Source: Plut-88900 sp965116945 (GTDB lineage: Bacteria; Chloroflexota; Dehalococcoidia; Plut-88900). From it: DNA of 64,000 bases. Each line of letters opens with the position of its first letter. The first letter of the stretch is position 1. The notes under the pieces were generated by a model. The model searched no databases. It was not told where the DNA came from and saw only the letters and a list, made by a program, of their open reading frames with translations. Below are positions 43,594-52,795 of this stretch, piece by piece. Both the position numbers and the translations under genes were made by a program. Where the stretch lies: the NCBI GenBank assembly GCA_965116945.1, contig OZ220734.1:1922001-1986000 (forward strand). The letters are read 5' to 3'.

Positions 43594-45288
43594 ATGACGG
43601 AAGCCTACAAGCAGCTCAGAGAACGCGCTGACGCCGGTTGGGAAGCTCTCAGCAACGGCTCCCCAGTCCGAATCATGGTCGGCGCCGCTACCTGCGGTCG
43701 GGCCGCGGGCGGCCTGCAAGTGATCCAGGCTTTTGAAAAGGCCATTGCTGCGAATGGCCTCGAGGCCCGTGTCCACCGCGTCGGCTGTATCGGCCTCTGC
43801 TACGCCGAGGTGTTGGTAGACATAATAGTCCCCGGCCAACCACGCATAACTTACGCAAACGTCACCCCGGTATTAGCGGAGACCCTCGTCAAGGACTACC
43901 TCGTCGGCGGAAACCCCAGGTCAGACCTGGCCATCGGCATCAGGGGCGAAGGTTCCCTGGACGGAGTCCCCGCCCTGTTTGACATCCCCGACCTGAAACC
44001 CCAGGTCCGCGTCGCCATGCGCAATTGCGGAACAATCGATCCCTCAGATATCGACCAGTATATCGCCAACGGCGGTTACTCCGGCCTCGACCGTTGCCTG
44101 TCCGACATGAAGCCCCCAGAAGTCATTGAGGAGGTCCTCAAGTCGGGGCTTAGAGGGAGGGGCGGGGCCGCATTCCCAGCCGCGATGAAGTGGCGCTTCC
44201 TGGCCAGCGCCCCCGGCCCGACCAAGTACATCCTCTGCAACGCCGAGGAAGGCGACCCTGGCGCCTACAACGACAAGGGCCTGCTTGAAAGCGACCCCCA
44301 CACCGTCCTGGAAGGCATGACCATCGCTGGGTATGCCACCGCCGCCAGCAAAGGCTATGTCTTCATTCGTTGCGTCCACCGAGACGTAATCCGAACTACC
44401 CATACCGCCATCGATCAGGCCTACAAAGAAGGCCTGCTTGGCAAGAACATCCTTGGCACTGACTTCAACTTCGACATCGCAGTTGCTCTCACCGGCGAGT
44501 CCTATGTATCCGGTGAAGAGACAGCCTTAATGGAGGCAATCGAAGGCAAGCGTGCCATGCCTCGGTACAGGCCCCCCTTCCCCGCCCAGGTCGGGCTCTG
44601 GGGCAAGCCCAGCAACATCAACAACGTTAAGACCTACGCTTACGTGCCGGAGGTCCTCCGCCAGGGCGGCGATTGGTACGCGAGTATCGGGACGGAACGG
44701 AGCAAGGGTACTGCCATTGTGTGCCTGACAGGCAATGTGGCCCGACCCCAGATGGCCGAAGTGCCCTTCGGCCTGACCCTCCGACAGGTCATAGATGACG
44801 TCGCCGGGGGTGTGAGTCCGGGCAACGAGATTAAGCTCCTCCAGACCGGCGGGCCCCTGGGTGGGTTCCTCGGCCCCTCCGAGATCGATGTCACCCTGGA
44901 CTTTGATGAGATGGCCGGCAGGGGCGCAATCCTCGGCTCCGGCGGAATTATCGTCGGCGACGAAAGTTCTTGCCCGGTAGAAATGGCGTCAATCCTCGCC
45001 GATTTCAACAATGAAGAGTCCTGCGGCAAATGCTTCCCCTGCCGTCTCGGGACCAAGCACATCCTCGAAAAATTCGAGACCATGACCGAAGGCAAAGCGC
45101 AGGAGGGGGACGTAGACAAGATGCTCGCCATGGGCGACACCCTTCTCACCTCCCTCTGCGGCCACGGCCAGCTCTCTGTCAACCCGATCAAATCCGCCGT
45201 CAAGTATTTTGAAGACGAACTGAACGCTCATATCATCGACAAGGTGTGCCCCGCCGGGAGGTGCGCCGCCCTCGCCAAGCCGAACTAG
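43594..45288 (+). CDS. NuoF-like FMN and NAD-binding subunit
   Basis: A 564-residue flavoprotein that exchanges electrons with NAD(H). An extra N-terminal thioredoxin-like [2Fe-2S] domain carries AATCGRAAGG and VGCIGLCYAE. The FMN/NADH domain follows with LRGRGGAAFPAAMKW and NAEEGDPGAY, and the C-terminal [4Fe-4S] motif is ESCGKCFPCRLGT. This N-terminal fusion is typical of HoxF/HndC/FdsB-type subunits rather than of plain complex I NuoF. The next gene begins 10 bases on. Confidence 0.92.
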   Translation: MTEAYKQLRERADAGWEALSNGSPVRIMVGAATCGRAAGGLQVIQAFEKAIAANGLEARVHRVGCIGLCYAEVLVDIIVPGQPRITYANVTPVLAETLVKDYLVGGNPRSDLAIGIRGEGSLDGVPALFDIPDLKPQVRVAMRNCGTIDPSDIDQYIANGGYSGLDRCLSDMKPPEVIEEVLKSGLRGRGGAAFPAAMKWRFLASAPGPTKYILCNAEEGDPGAYNDKGLLESDPHTVLEGMTIAGYATAASKGYVFIRCVHRDVIRTTHTAIDQAYKEGLLGKNILGTDFNFDIAVALTGESYVSGEETALMEAIEGKRAMPRYRPPFPAQVGLWGKPSNINNVKTYAYVPEVLRQGGDWYASIGTERSKGTAIVCLTGNVARPQMAEVPFGLTLRQVIDDVAGGVSPGNEIKLLQTGGPLGGFLGPSEIDVTLDFDEMAGRGAILGSGGIIVGDESSCPVEMASILADFNNEESCGKCFPCRLGTKHILEKFETMTEGKAQEGDVDKMLAMGDTLLTSLCGHGQLSVNPIKSAVKYFEDELNAHIIDKVCPAGRCAALAKPN

Positions 45289-45298
45289 AGGTACACAC

Positions 45299-47998
45299 GT
45301 GGACGAATTAAAGCTCACCGTAGACGGACAGGAGATCACGGCCAGGAAAGGCCAGACGATCATCGAGGCCGCTCGGGAGGCGGGCATCTACATCCCATAC
45401 CTCTGCTGGCACCCGACTCTCAAGGCCTTCGGCGCCTGCCGCATGTGCGTGGTCCAGGTCGAAAGGATGCGAGGGACTCCGGCATCCTGCACAACGGGCG
45501 TAATGGACGGCATGGTCGTCACGACCAAGGGCAGACAGATCGACGGGATCCGGCACAACATCATGGATATGATCCTGTCGGAGCATCCCCACGGCTGCCT
45601 GACCTGTCCCCGCATTGACCACTGCGGCCCCCAGGACACCTGCCTCCGTCACGCCAACGTCGTCGACCGCTGTGTCCTCTGTCCCCAGAACGAACGCTGT
45701 GAGTTGCAGGACGTTGTCTATCACCTCCAGATGAAGGACTCTGACCTCTCCTACGAATACCGGAACGTCCCCCTCGACTCCTCCAACCCCCTCATAGACC
45801 ACGATATGAACCTCTGTATCGTCTGCGGACGCTGCGTAAGGGCCTGCAACGAGATAGAGGCCGCCAACGCCATCACCTTCATCGAAAGGGGAGACAGGAC
45901 GCTTATAGGCACTTCCCTCGGCGGCTCCCTGTCCGACTCCGGCTGCACTTTCTGTGGCGCCTGCGTGGACGTCTGCCCCGTCGGAGCGATAACCGAGAAA
46001 GACAATAAATGGACGGGCGCCCCCGAGAAGTCGGTCACGACTATCTGCTCTCACTGCAGCGTCGGCTGCCAGTTGGAACTTCTGGTTAAGAAGGACCGCG
46101 TCATCCGCTCCATCGCCGACCTCAGCGGGCCCGTTAACCAGGGCAATTCCTGCGCCAGGGGCAAGTTCGGCTACAAGTACATCCACAGCAACGACCGTAT
46201 CACCACCCCCTACGTCAGGAAGAACGGCGAGCTGGTCGAAGCCACCTGGGAAGAGGCCCTGGACCTCGTCGCGGCTAAGCTCTCCGAGAATAAAGGCCCG
46301 GCCTTCGGCGCCGTCGCTTCCCCCCGGGCCACCAACGAGGAGAACTACCTTCTCCAGAAGTTCACCCGGGCGGTGATGGGATCCAACAACATAGATCATC
46401 CCGACTCCACCTGCAATGCCGACGCCGTCTCCGCGCTTGGTGAAACTTTGGGTATCGGGGCCATGACCAACGGATTCCGCGAGCTGAGGGATTCCGGGTG
46501 CATCCTGGTCTACGGCAGCGACCTCACCTGGGACCACCCTGTGGCCGCCATCCAGGTCAAGGAGGCCGTCAACCGCGGCGCAACCCTCATCGTCGTCGAC
46601 CCCGCAGAGACCGAGCTTTCCCTCATGGCAACCCACTGGCTGCGCCACTGGCCCGGAGCAGGGGTAGGTGTCCTAGCAGGCTTGGCTAAGGCCGTTCTCG
46701 ATGAAGGCCTCAAGGACCAGGAATTCATCGACCGGCAGACCGAGGGCATCGATGCACTGAAAGACTCCCTTGACGGGACCACCGTGCAACAGTTCGCCGA
46801 GAGCACGGGCGTCGACCAGGAATTGCTCTTGAACGCCGCCAGGGCCTACGCTACCGCTGATTCATCGGCCATCCTATTCAGCACCTCCCGCTCCATCGAA
46901 CCGGGTGCGGCCATCGCCCGGTCAGCAGCGAATCTGGCCCTGATTACTGGCAATCTGGGCAAGGGGTCGGCAGGCGTGAACCCCCTAAGGTCGGATGCCA
47001 ACAGCCAGGGCACCACCGACATGGGCTGCTCTCCCTCCCTCCTCCCGGGCCACGTGTCCCTCGCAAACGGCGCCGAGACCTTTGGCAAGGCATGGGGCGC
47101 AGGCCTCCCATCGGAAGCGGGCTTGAGCTTGAACGAGATGACGGGTGTGGGCGGCGATAACGACCTGAAAGCCATGTTCATCTCCCTGGAGACCCAGCGC
47201 GAGACCTCTGACATTGACCCCCAGTCACTATCCTCCCTCGACTTTCTCGTTGTCCACGACCTCTTCTTCTCCGACGTCGCCCGGGCCGCCGACGTAGTGC
47301 TCCCTGCCGTCAGCGCCGCGGAAAAGGGCGGCACCTTCACTACCGTCGACCGCCGGATCCAGAAGGTCAACAAGGTCGTTGACCGGATTGGCGATTCCCG
47401 CACCGTATCAGAGATTGTGAGCGCATTGGCCTCAGCAATGGGAGCGTCGGGCTTCGACTTCGATAGCTCTGCCGATGTCATGGGTGAAATCGCCTCCCTT
47501 GTCCCGTCCTACGGCGGCATCAGCCACGACCGCCTGGGTGTCGTAGGCCTCCAGTGGCCCTGCCCCGACCCCTCCCATTCCGGCACCCCCATTCTTCATG
47601 TGGAAGGCATCGCCAGGGGTAAAGGCTTGCTTACTCCATTCGAGTCCAGTTCATACGCCCCACAGGTAGACCCGGACTACCCGATCTTCGTGATGAGTGG
47701 TGTTCTACGGGAGATTAAGGGAGTCGTTGAGTTGGAAGGCCGTACGAGGGCGATGGTCAACGTAAACGATGCAAAGACGGCTGACATAAGCGACGGAGAC
47801 GAGATCCAGGTCCTCACCCGTTCTGGAGCAGCAGACGCCGTGGCAACAGTTTGCGACTACGTCCCCGCCGGCGTGGTCCAGCTCTCCATCCCCCACACCG
47901 ACGCCCTCGTCCAAGGCCTCAATCATGCTCCCGCAGCGTCGATGCCTCGCAGTGGGTCCAGGGCCAAATTGGCCAAGCTCGCTCCCGTAGTCGGCTAG
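45299..47998 (+). CDS. Molybdopterin oxidoreductase with NuoG-like N-terminus (formate dehydrogenase-like)
   Basis: An 899-residue catalytic subunit. The N-terminus has a [2Fe-2S] domain (CWHPTLKAFGACRMC), a His-ligated cluster (HPHGCLTC...C), two ferredoxin clusters (CIVCGRCVRAC, CTFCGACVDVCP), then the Mo-domain [4Fe-4S] CSHCSVGC. In the formate dehydrogenase alignment the Sec/Cys position is Cys372, but the conserved following His is Asn373 and the Arg two before is Ser. The catalytic chemistry may therefore differ from formate oxidation. GTG 45299 is the start. A small membrane-protein gene follows after 7 bases. The usual name would be formate dehydrogenase alpha subunit; I would not assert its substrate. 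Confidence 0.88.
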   Translation: MDELKLTVDGQEITARKGQTIIEAAREAGIYIPYLCWHPTLKAFGACRMCVVQVERMRGTPASCTTGVMDGMVVTTKGRQIDGIRHNIMDMILSEHPHGCLTCPRIDHCGPQDTCLRHANVVDRCVLCPQNERCELQDVVYHLQMKDSDLSYEYRNVPLDSSNPLIDHDMNLCIVCGRCVRACNEIEAANAITFIERGDRTLIGTSLGGSLSDSGCTFCGACVDVCPVGAITEKDNKWTGAPEKSVTTICSHCSVGCQLELLVKKDRVIRSIADLSGPVNQGNSCARGKFGYKYIHSNDRITTPYVRKNGELVEATWEEALDLVAAKLSENKGPAFGAVASPRATNEENYLLQKFTRAVMGSNNIDHPDSTCNADAVSALGETLGIGAMTNGFRELRDSGCILVYGSDLTWDHPVAAIQVKEAVNRGATLIVVDPAETELSLMATHWLRHWPGAGVGVLAGLAKAVLDEGLKDQEFIDRQTEGIDALKDSLDGTTVQQFAESTGVDQELLLNAARAYATADSSAILFSTSRSIEPGAAIARSAANLALITGNLGKGSAGVNPLRSDANSQGTTDMGCSPSLLPGHVSLANGAETFGKAWGAGLPSEAGLSLNEMTGVGGDNDLKAMFISLETQRETSDIDPQSLSSLDFLVVHDLFFSDVARAADVVLPAVSAAEKGGTFTTVDRRIQKVNKVVDRIGDSRTVSEIVSALASAMGASGFDFDSSADVMGEIASLVPSYGGISHDRLGVVGLQWPCPDPSHSGTPILHVEGIARGKGLLTPFESSSYAPQVDPDYPIFVMSGVLREIKGVVELEGRTRAMVNVNDAKTADISDGDEIQVLTRSGAADAVATVCDYVPAGVVQLSIPHTDALVQGLNHAPAASMPRSGSRAKLAKLAPVVG

Positions 47999-48005
47999 GC
48001 ACCCA

Positions 48006-48176
48006 TTGCGACGCCGGTTAGAGCTGACAGGCTGGGTGCTCTTTCTGGTCGGCACCTTGCTGTTTGCAGTCAATAGCTTTCGTGCCGAGGACTATTTGGG
48101 GGTCGGCGCAAGTCTTACTTTCTCTGTGGGATGCGTCCTTTTCATCACCGCATTCTTCATAGAGGACAAGCGGTAA
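48006..48176 (+). CDS. Small two-helix membrane protein
   Basis: A 56-residue protein that begins at TTG 48006, 7 bases after the molybdopterin subunit stop. Two hydrophobic helices (about residues 8-23 and 35-51) are separated by a short charged loop, and the C-terminus is IEDKR. It resembles the YrhK-like small membrane proteins, but I cannot be sure. It may anchor the soluble dehydrogenase complex to the membrane; that is inference from position only. Confidence 0.6.
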   Translation: MRRRLELTGWVLFLVGTLLFAVNSFRAEDYLGVGASLTFSVGCVLFITAFFIEDKR

Positions 48177-48249
48177 GCGCCTCACCCTTACTCTTCTCCC
48201 TCCAACCATTAGGCCCGACTGGGAAATATAAGAGCGCGTAACTCCTCCC

Positions 48250-48277
48250 TTGTGGCAAGGTTCATTCCGGGTAGAAT
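48250..48277 (+). promoter_or_regulatory. Candidate promoter of mutS
   Basis: TTGTGG (48250-48255) and TAGAAT (48272-48277) are 16 bases apart, ending 17 bases before the GTG start. Confidence 0.4.
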
Positions 48278-48294
48278 AGCAGCAGGTAATTCCC

Positions 48295-50889
48295 GTGACC
48301 GCCACCCCGATTCGCAAGCAATATCTAGGCATCAAGCGCCAGTACCCCGACGTTCTGGTCTTCTTTCGCCTGGGCGATTTCTACGAGACCTTCGACGAGG
48401 ACGCCGAGATAGTTTCGCGGGAGTTGTCCATCACCCTGACTTCCAGGGAGATGGGGCGAGGCAAGCGATTTCCGATGGCCGGTTTGCCCCATCACGCCCT
48501 GGAAGGCTACCTCGCTAAACTGGTCAATCGGGGGTTCAAAGTCGCCATATGCGAGCAGGTTGGGGATTCGAATCCGGCCCGAGGCCTTGTCGAAAGGGAG
48601 GTGGTCAGAGTCGTCACCCCGGGTACGGTTGTCGAACCCGAAATCCTGGACCACAAGAGGAACAATTACCTCGTCTCAGTAGTGCAGGACGGTCCCGAGG
48701 CCGGGATAGCCTACGCCGACATAAGCACCGGCGATTTCCGGGTAGCTCAACTACCCGAGACCGCTCTAGCCCCCGAGCTGGACCGTATCTCCCCATCCGA
48801 ACTGCTCCTCCCGGAAGGCCTGTCCCCCGACTCCACGTGGCCCGCCGCTCCCGTGACCCGGGCCGGCTACCTGGCGTATGATGCAGACGACGCTACACGG
48901 GTCCTGCTTGATCACTTTGGAGTGACCAGCCTGGAGTCATTCGGCTGCGAAAACTTGCTGTTGGCAGTCAGGGCTGCCGGAGCCCTGGTGGGCTACCTGC
49001 AGGAGACTCAGAAGGCTGCAGCAGGGGCTCTGGCGGGCCCATCAACCTACACCCTCGACAAAAGGGTAGTCCTTGATGCCCAGACCCGACGCAACCTGGA
49101 GCTGTTTAGCAGCGCGTGGCGCAACGAAATTGAAGGCTCTTTGCTGTGGGTGCTTGACAAGACCAGCACCCCAATGGGCGCCCGACTCCTGAAAGAATGG
49201 ATCGGACAACCTTTATTCGACCTGGTGGAAGTGGAGCGGCGCCTCGACTCCGTTCAGGCCTTCCACTCCGATGGCATCACGCGCTCTCAAATCACGAAAC
49301 TCCTTTCGAAGGTGGGAGACCTGGAACGCACCTCCGTACGTATCCAGCGCGGAGTTGCCAACCCCAAGGAGATGGTCGCCCTGAAGAGAGGCCTCGAACT
49401 CGCCCCCGAGATCAAGGAATCCATTCAGGAAGCCGCTCTTGGTGACCTGCAATGGGTGCTCGACCGGATGCCCGACTGCTCGGATATAGTCCAACTCATC
49501 TCAGACACCCTGATGGATGACCCGTCAACAGCCGTGGGGGGCGGTGGGGTGGTGCGCCCAGGCTATGACGCCGAGCTCGACAAGATGCGCAACGCCTCGT
49601 CGGAGGCCCGAGGATTCATTGCCAATCTGGAACAGGAAGAGCGTCGCAAGACCGGCATAAAGTCGCTGCGTGTCGGCTATAACAAGGTATTCGGCTACTA
49701 CGTCGAGGTAAGCCGGTCCCACCTCTCCCAGGTACCGGATGGGTACATCCGCAAGCAGACCCTGGTCAACGGGGAGCGATTTGTTACCCAGGAACTCAAA
49801 GAGTTCGAGTCACTGATCCTCGGGGCTCAAGAAAAAGTGGAAGAGCTGGAGCTGGCCATATACCGACGGCTCTGTTCCCATGTCTCCGGATCAAATTCGG
49901 CCATCCAGGAGCTGGCTGGACTACTTGCCTTACTTGACATATTTAGTACACTTGCAGAGGTGGCCGCGCTTTACAACTATATTAGACCGGAAGTCTACGA
50001 AGATGATGTACTCCACATAACGGACGGCAGACACCCGGTCGTAGAAAGAGTCGTAGGCGAAGGTGTTTTCGTCCCCAACGACGCCCATCTCGCAGGTGCG
50101 GAACGCCAGATTATGGTGCTTACCGGCCCCAACATGTCCGGAAAATCAACGTATATGCGCCAGGTGGCACTCATAACCCTGATGGCCCAGATCGGTAGCT
50201 TTGTTCCGGCGGAGAAGGCCCACATAGGGTTGGTGGACAGGATCTTTACGCGAGTCGGGTTGCAGGATGACCTTTCCACAGGCCGCTCCACTTTCATGAT
50301 TGAAATGCTGGAAACGGCCAGAATTCTTCACATGGCAACCCCCAGGTCCCTCATTATCCTGGACGAGATAGGTCGGGGCACGAGCACCTATGATGGTCTC
50401 TCAATCGCCCAAGCCGTTATTGAGCACCTCCACAACGACCCCCGGGTCGCCGCCAAGACAATCTTCGCCACTCACTACCACGAACTGGTCAAACTGGCAG
50501 ACACCCTCCCCAAGGTGAACAACTCCAACGTGACCGTAACCGAAGAGGATGGCAAGGCGATATTCCTCCACAAAGTTGAGCCCGGCGGCGCCGACAAGAG
50601 CTACGGCATCCAGGTGGCCCAGCTTGCCGGAATCCCGAGACCAGTGATTGACCGAGCCGCCCAGGTCCTAGAACATCTCGAGAACGGGAACGGCCCCAAG
50701 GAGAGCATAGCTCCCGGCCCCGACGGCTCAGGCCCCTGGCAGATGTCCTTTTTCACTCTCCCCGCCGACACCTCCCCAGTTTTGAATGAACTTGTGGGGC
50801 TTGACGTTGCATCCATGACGCCCCGTGACGCGATATTAAAACTCTACGAACTCCAGGAAGAGGCCAGGAAGGGCCGAGCCTCGGGCTAG
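48295..50889 (+). CDS. mutS: DNA mismatch repair protein MutS
   Basis: An 864-residue mismatch-recognition ATPase. The mispair-binding Phe-x-Glu is in GDFYETF near residue 29. The ATPase has Walker A TGPNMSGKSTYMRQ, DLSTGRSTFMIEM and the DEIGRGTSTYDGL Walker B, followed by the FATHYHEL helix. Length and domains are standard MutS1. The GTG start at 48295 fits homologs. mutL follows 8 bases later, so the two are one operon. Confidence 0.97.
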   Translation: MTATPIRKQYLGIKRQYPDVLVFFRLGDFYETFDEDAEIVSRELSITLTSREMGRGKRFPMAGLPHHALEGYLAKLVNRGFKVAICEQVGDSNPARGLVEREVVRVVTPGTVVEPEILDHKRNNYLVSVVQDGPEAGIAYADISTGDFRVAQLPETALAPELDRISPSELLLPEGLSPDSTWPAAPVTRAGYLAYDADDATRVLLDHFGVTSLESFGCENLLLAVRAAGALVGYLQETQKAAAGALAGPSTYTLDKRVVLDAQTRRNLELFSSAWRNEIEGSLLWVLDKTSTPMGARLLKEWIGQPLFDLVEVERRLDSVQAFHSDGITRSQITKLLSKVGDLERTSVRIQRGVANPKEMVALKRGLELAPEIKESIQEAALGDLQWVLDRMPDCSDIVQLISDTLMDDPSTAVGGGGVVRPGYDAELDKMRNASSEARGFIANLEQEERRKTGIKSLRVGYNKVFGYYVEVSRSHLSQVPDGYIRKQTLVNGERFVTQELKEFESLILGAQEKVEELELAIYRRLCSHVSGSNSAIQELAGLLALLDIFSTLAEVAALYNYIRPEVYEDDVLHITDGRHPVVERVVGEGVFVPNDAHLAGAERQIMVLTGPNMSGKSTYMRQVALITLMAQIGSFVPAEKAHIGLVDRIFTRVGLQDDLSTGRSTFMIEMLETARILHMATPRSLIILDEIGRGTSTYDGLSIAQAVIEHLHNDPRVAAKTIFATHYHELVKLADTLPKVNNSNVTVTEEDGKAIFLHKVEPGGADKSYGIQVAQLAGIPRPVIDRAAQVLEHLENGNGPKESIAPGPDGSGPWQMSFFTLPADTSPVLNELVGLDVASMTPRDAILKLYELQEEARKGRASG

Positions 50890-50897
50890 GGCCTGAT

Positions 50898-52619
50898 ATG
50901 CCTATAAAGGTACTCACCCCCGAGACCGCCGCCCAGATCGCCGCCGGTGAAGTGGTCGAACGACCTGCCTCTGTAGTCAAAGAACTCGTTGAAAACAGTC
51001 TGGATGCGGGAGCCAGCGAGGTAATTGTGGAGGTGTCGGGTGGTGGGCTCAAGCTCAGCCGGGTAGTTGATGACGGCGTGGGTATCCCCGCGTCCGAGGT
51101 TGAGATTGCCTTCCAGAGGCATGCGACCAGCAAACTAACCGACAGCAGCGACCTGGAGAACATATCAACACTTGGATTTCGCGGTGAGGCGTTGCCTAGC
51201 ATCGCCTCCGTCTCCAATCTGGAACTTCTGACCCGGCACGAAGGTGAACAGACTGGGACCCGCATCCGCATACGTGGCGGCGGCCTGGTCAAGAAAGAGG
51301 CCGTAGGCAGGCCCCGGGGCACGACGGTACAGGTGGCCAACCTCTTTCACAATGTTCCTGCCCGGTTGAAGTTCGTGAAGTCCTCTGCCACGGAGAACGG
51401 GCGTATCGGCAGCCTGGTCACACGTTATGCCATGGCCCGACCCTCGGTGAGGTTCAGCCTGACCATTGATGGCCGAAAAACTCTGAACACTACCGGTTCC
51501 GGGGAGCTGAGAGAGGCCGTTGCCAGCGTATATGGTGCTGACGCTGCCGGAACAATGTTGACCGTTTCCGCAGAGGAAGACGGCCTAGGCAGGGTCCACG
51601 GTCTCGCAGGCCCCCCGACTCTCAGCCGGGCCCAGGCAGGGTACGTGACCCTAATTCTCAACGGAAGGTGGATTCAGGACCGACGACTGAACTACGCCGT
51701 CGAGGAAGCCTATCAAAACCTGCTCATGGTCGGGCGCAGGCCCGTGGCCCTCCTGCTCATCGACCTCCCTCCCAAGGACGTGGACGTCAACGTGAGCCCT
51801 TCTAAGGCCGAGGTCCGATTCAGAAATGACCGTGCAATGTTCTCGCTGGTACAACGGGCAGTTAGGCAGGCCCTTGTTGAATCAAGCCCGGTTCATTCGC
51901 CTGTACTCACCGTCAGCAACTCGGCTTCCGCGCCCTACACACCTCCCCAGAGAAGACCCCTGGGGTCCGACTTGCTGGGCTGGGCCGCCGGTCCCCGGGC
52001 CCCGGAGACCGACACCCCTGATGCACCTTCCATGTTCACCAAGACTACGCTGCCCTTGCTAAGGGTAGTCGGGCAGGTCAGAAACACCTACATCGTTGCC
52101 GAAGGTCCGGACGGCATGTACCTCGTAGACCAGCATGCCGCCCATGAACGCTCTCTGTTCGAGAAAATACTCAAAGAACGGTCCGACAAACGTGTACAGG
52201 TACAAGGTATGCTCGCACCCGTGACCGTAGACCTCACCCCCGTGCAACGTGAGAGCCTCACCCAGTCTGGGGAATCGTTGAAGAGCCATGGATTCGACTT
52301 CGAGCCCTTCGGAGACAACGCCTACATGCTCAGGGCGGTCCCCGCCATGCTCGCAGGCCGGGCCCCGGACCGCGCATTCCTGGACATCCTGGACTCTCTC
52401 ACCGATTCCACACCTATCGACAAGACTGAAGAACGGCTGGCGGCATCGATAGCGTGTCATAGCGCCATACGTGCGGGAGATGTCTTGCAACAGGAAATGA
52501 TGGAAGAGGTCGTACGCCTGCTAGAGCAGTCAGAAAGTCCTCACACCTGCCCTCATGGCCGCCCGACCCTCGTGCATCTGAGCGCAAGCCTGCTTGAAAG
52601 GGAATTCGGGCGTCGCTAA
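50898..52619 (+). CDS. mutL: DNA mismatch repair protein MutL
   Basis: A 573-residue GHKL ATPase linking MutS to strand removal. The N-terminal motifs are VKELVENSLDAGA, DDGVGI and GFRGEALPSI. The C-terminal dimerization domain carries the endonuclease motif DQHAAHERSLFE and the zinc-type CPHGRP, so this MutL should nick DNA itself; no MutH is expected. The ATG at 50898 lies 8 bases after mutS. The linker (about residues 335-385) is Pro-rich. Confidence 0.97.
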   Translation: MPIKVLTPETAAQIAAGEVVERPASVVKELVENSLDAGASEVIVEVSGGGLKLSRVVDDGVGIPASEVEIAFQRHATSKLTDSSDLENISTLGFRGEALPSIASVSNLELLTRHEGEQTGTRIRIRGGGLVKKEAVGRPRGTTVQVANLFHNVPARLKFVKSSATENGRIGSLVTRYAMARPSVRFSLTIDGRKTLNTTGSGELREAVASVYGADAAGTMLTVSAEEDGLGRVHGLAGPPTLSRAQAGYVTLILNGRWIQDRRLNYAVEEAYQNLLMVGRRPVALLLIDLPPKDVDVNVSPSKAEVRFRNDRAMFSLVQRAVRQALVESSPVHSPVLTVSNSASAPYTPPQRRPLGSDLLGWAAGPRAPETDTPDAPSMFTKTTLPLLRVVGQVRNTYIVAEGPDGMYLVDQHAAHERSLFEKILKERSDKRVQVQGMLAPVTVDLTPVQRESLTQSGESLKSHGFDFEPFGDNAYMLRAVPAMLAGRAPDRAFLDILDSLTDSTPIDKTEERLAASIACHSAIRAGDVLQQEMMEEVVRLLEQSESPHTCPHGRPTLVHLSASLLEREFGRR

Positions 52620-52795
52620 TCGGGGCAGCCCATCTCCCCTAACGAGTCTTTGCGTGACTCGATGGTGACTCCTCTATGGCCCCAACGCGCTTCTGCTTTA
52701 GAGGTGGGGCAGAAACCGCTCATCCTGTGCAGGGTCGAAGGGTCGAGCGTATTCTGGGAGGGACCCCAGCCAGGAGTACGTACTACAGGGCTGCC
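52620..52795. other. Structured intergenic region between convergent mutL and the CoA-ligase gene
   Basis: No gene is visible. A 9-bp inverted repeat, GGGCAGCCC (52623-52631) and GGGCTGCCC (52788-52796), encloses the region, and an inner 6-bp hairpin CGAGTC/GACTCG lies at 52643-52661. CTGGG/CCCAG forms a third. It could be a small RNA or a long convergent terminator. Confidence 0.4.

Noticed and set aside
45299..47998. Formate-dehydrogenase subunit as a second selenoprotein
   Set aside because: The Sec position is TGC (46412-46414), an ordinary Cys codon, with no in-frame TGA.
48560..48580. tRNA T-loop-like GATTCGAATCC
   Set aside because: Lies inside mutS in frame, with no acceptor, D or anticodon arms around it; a similar match at 39.1 kb is also inside a gene.
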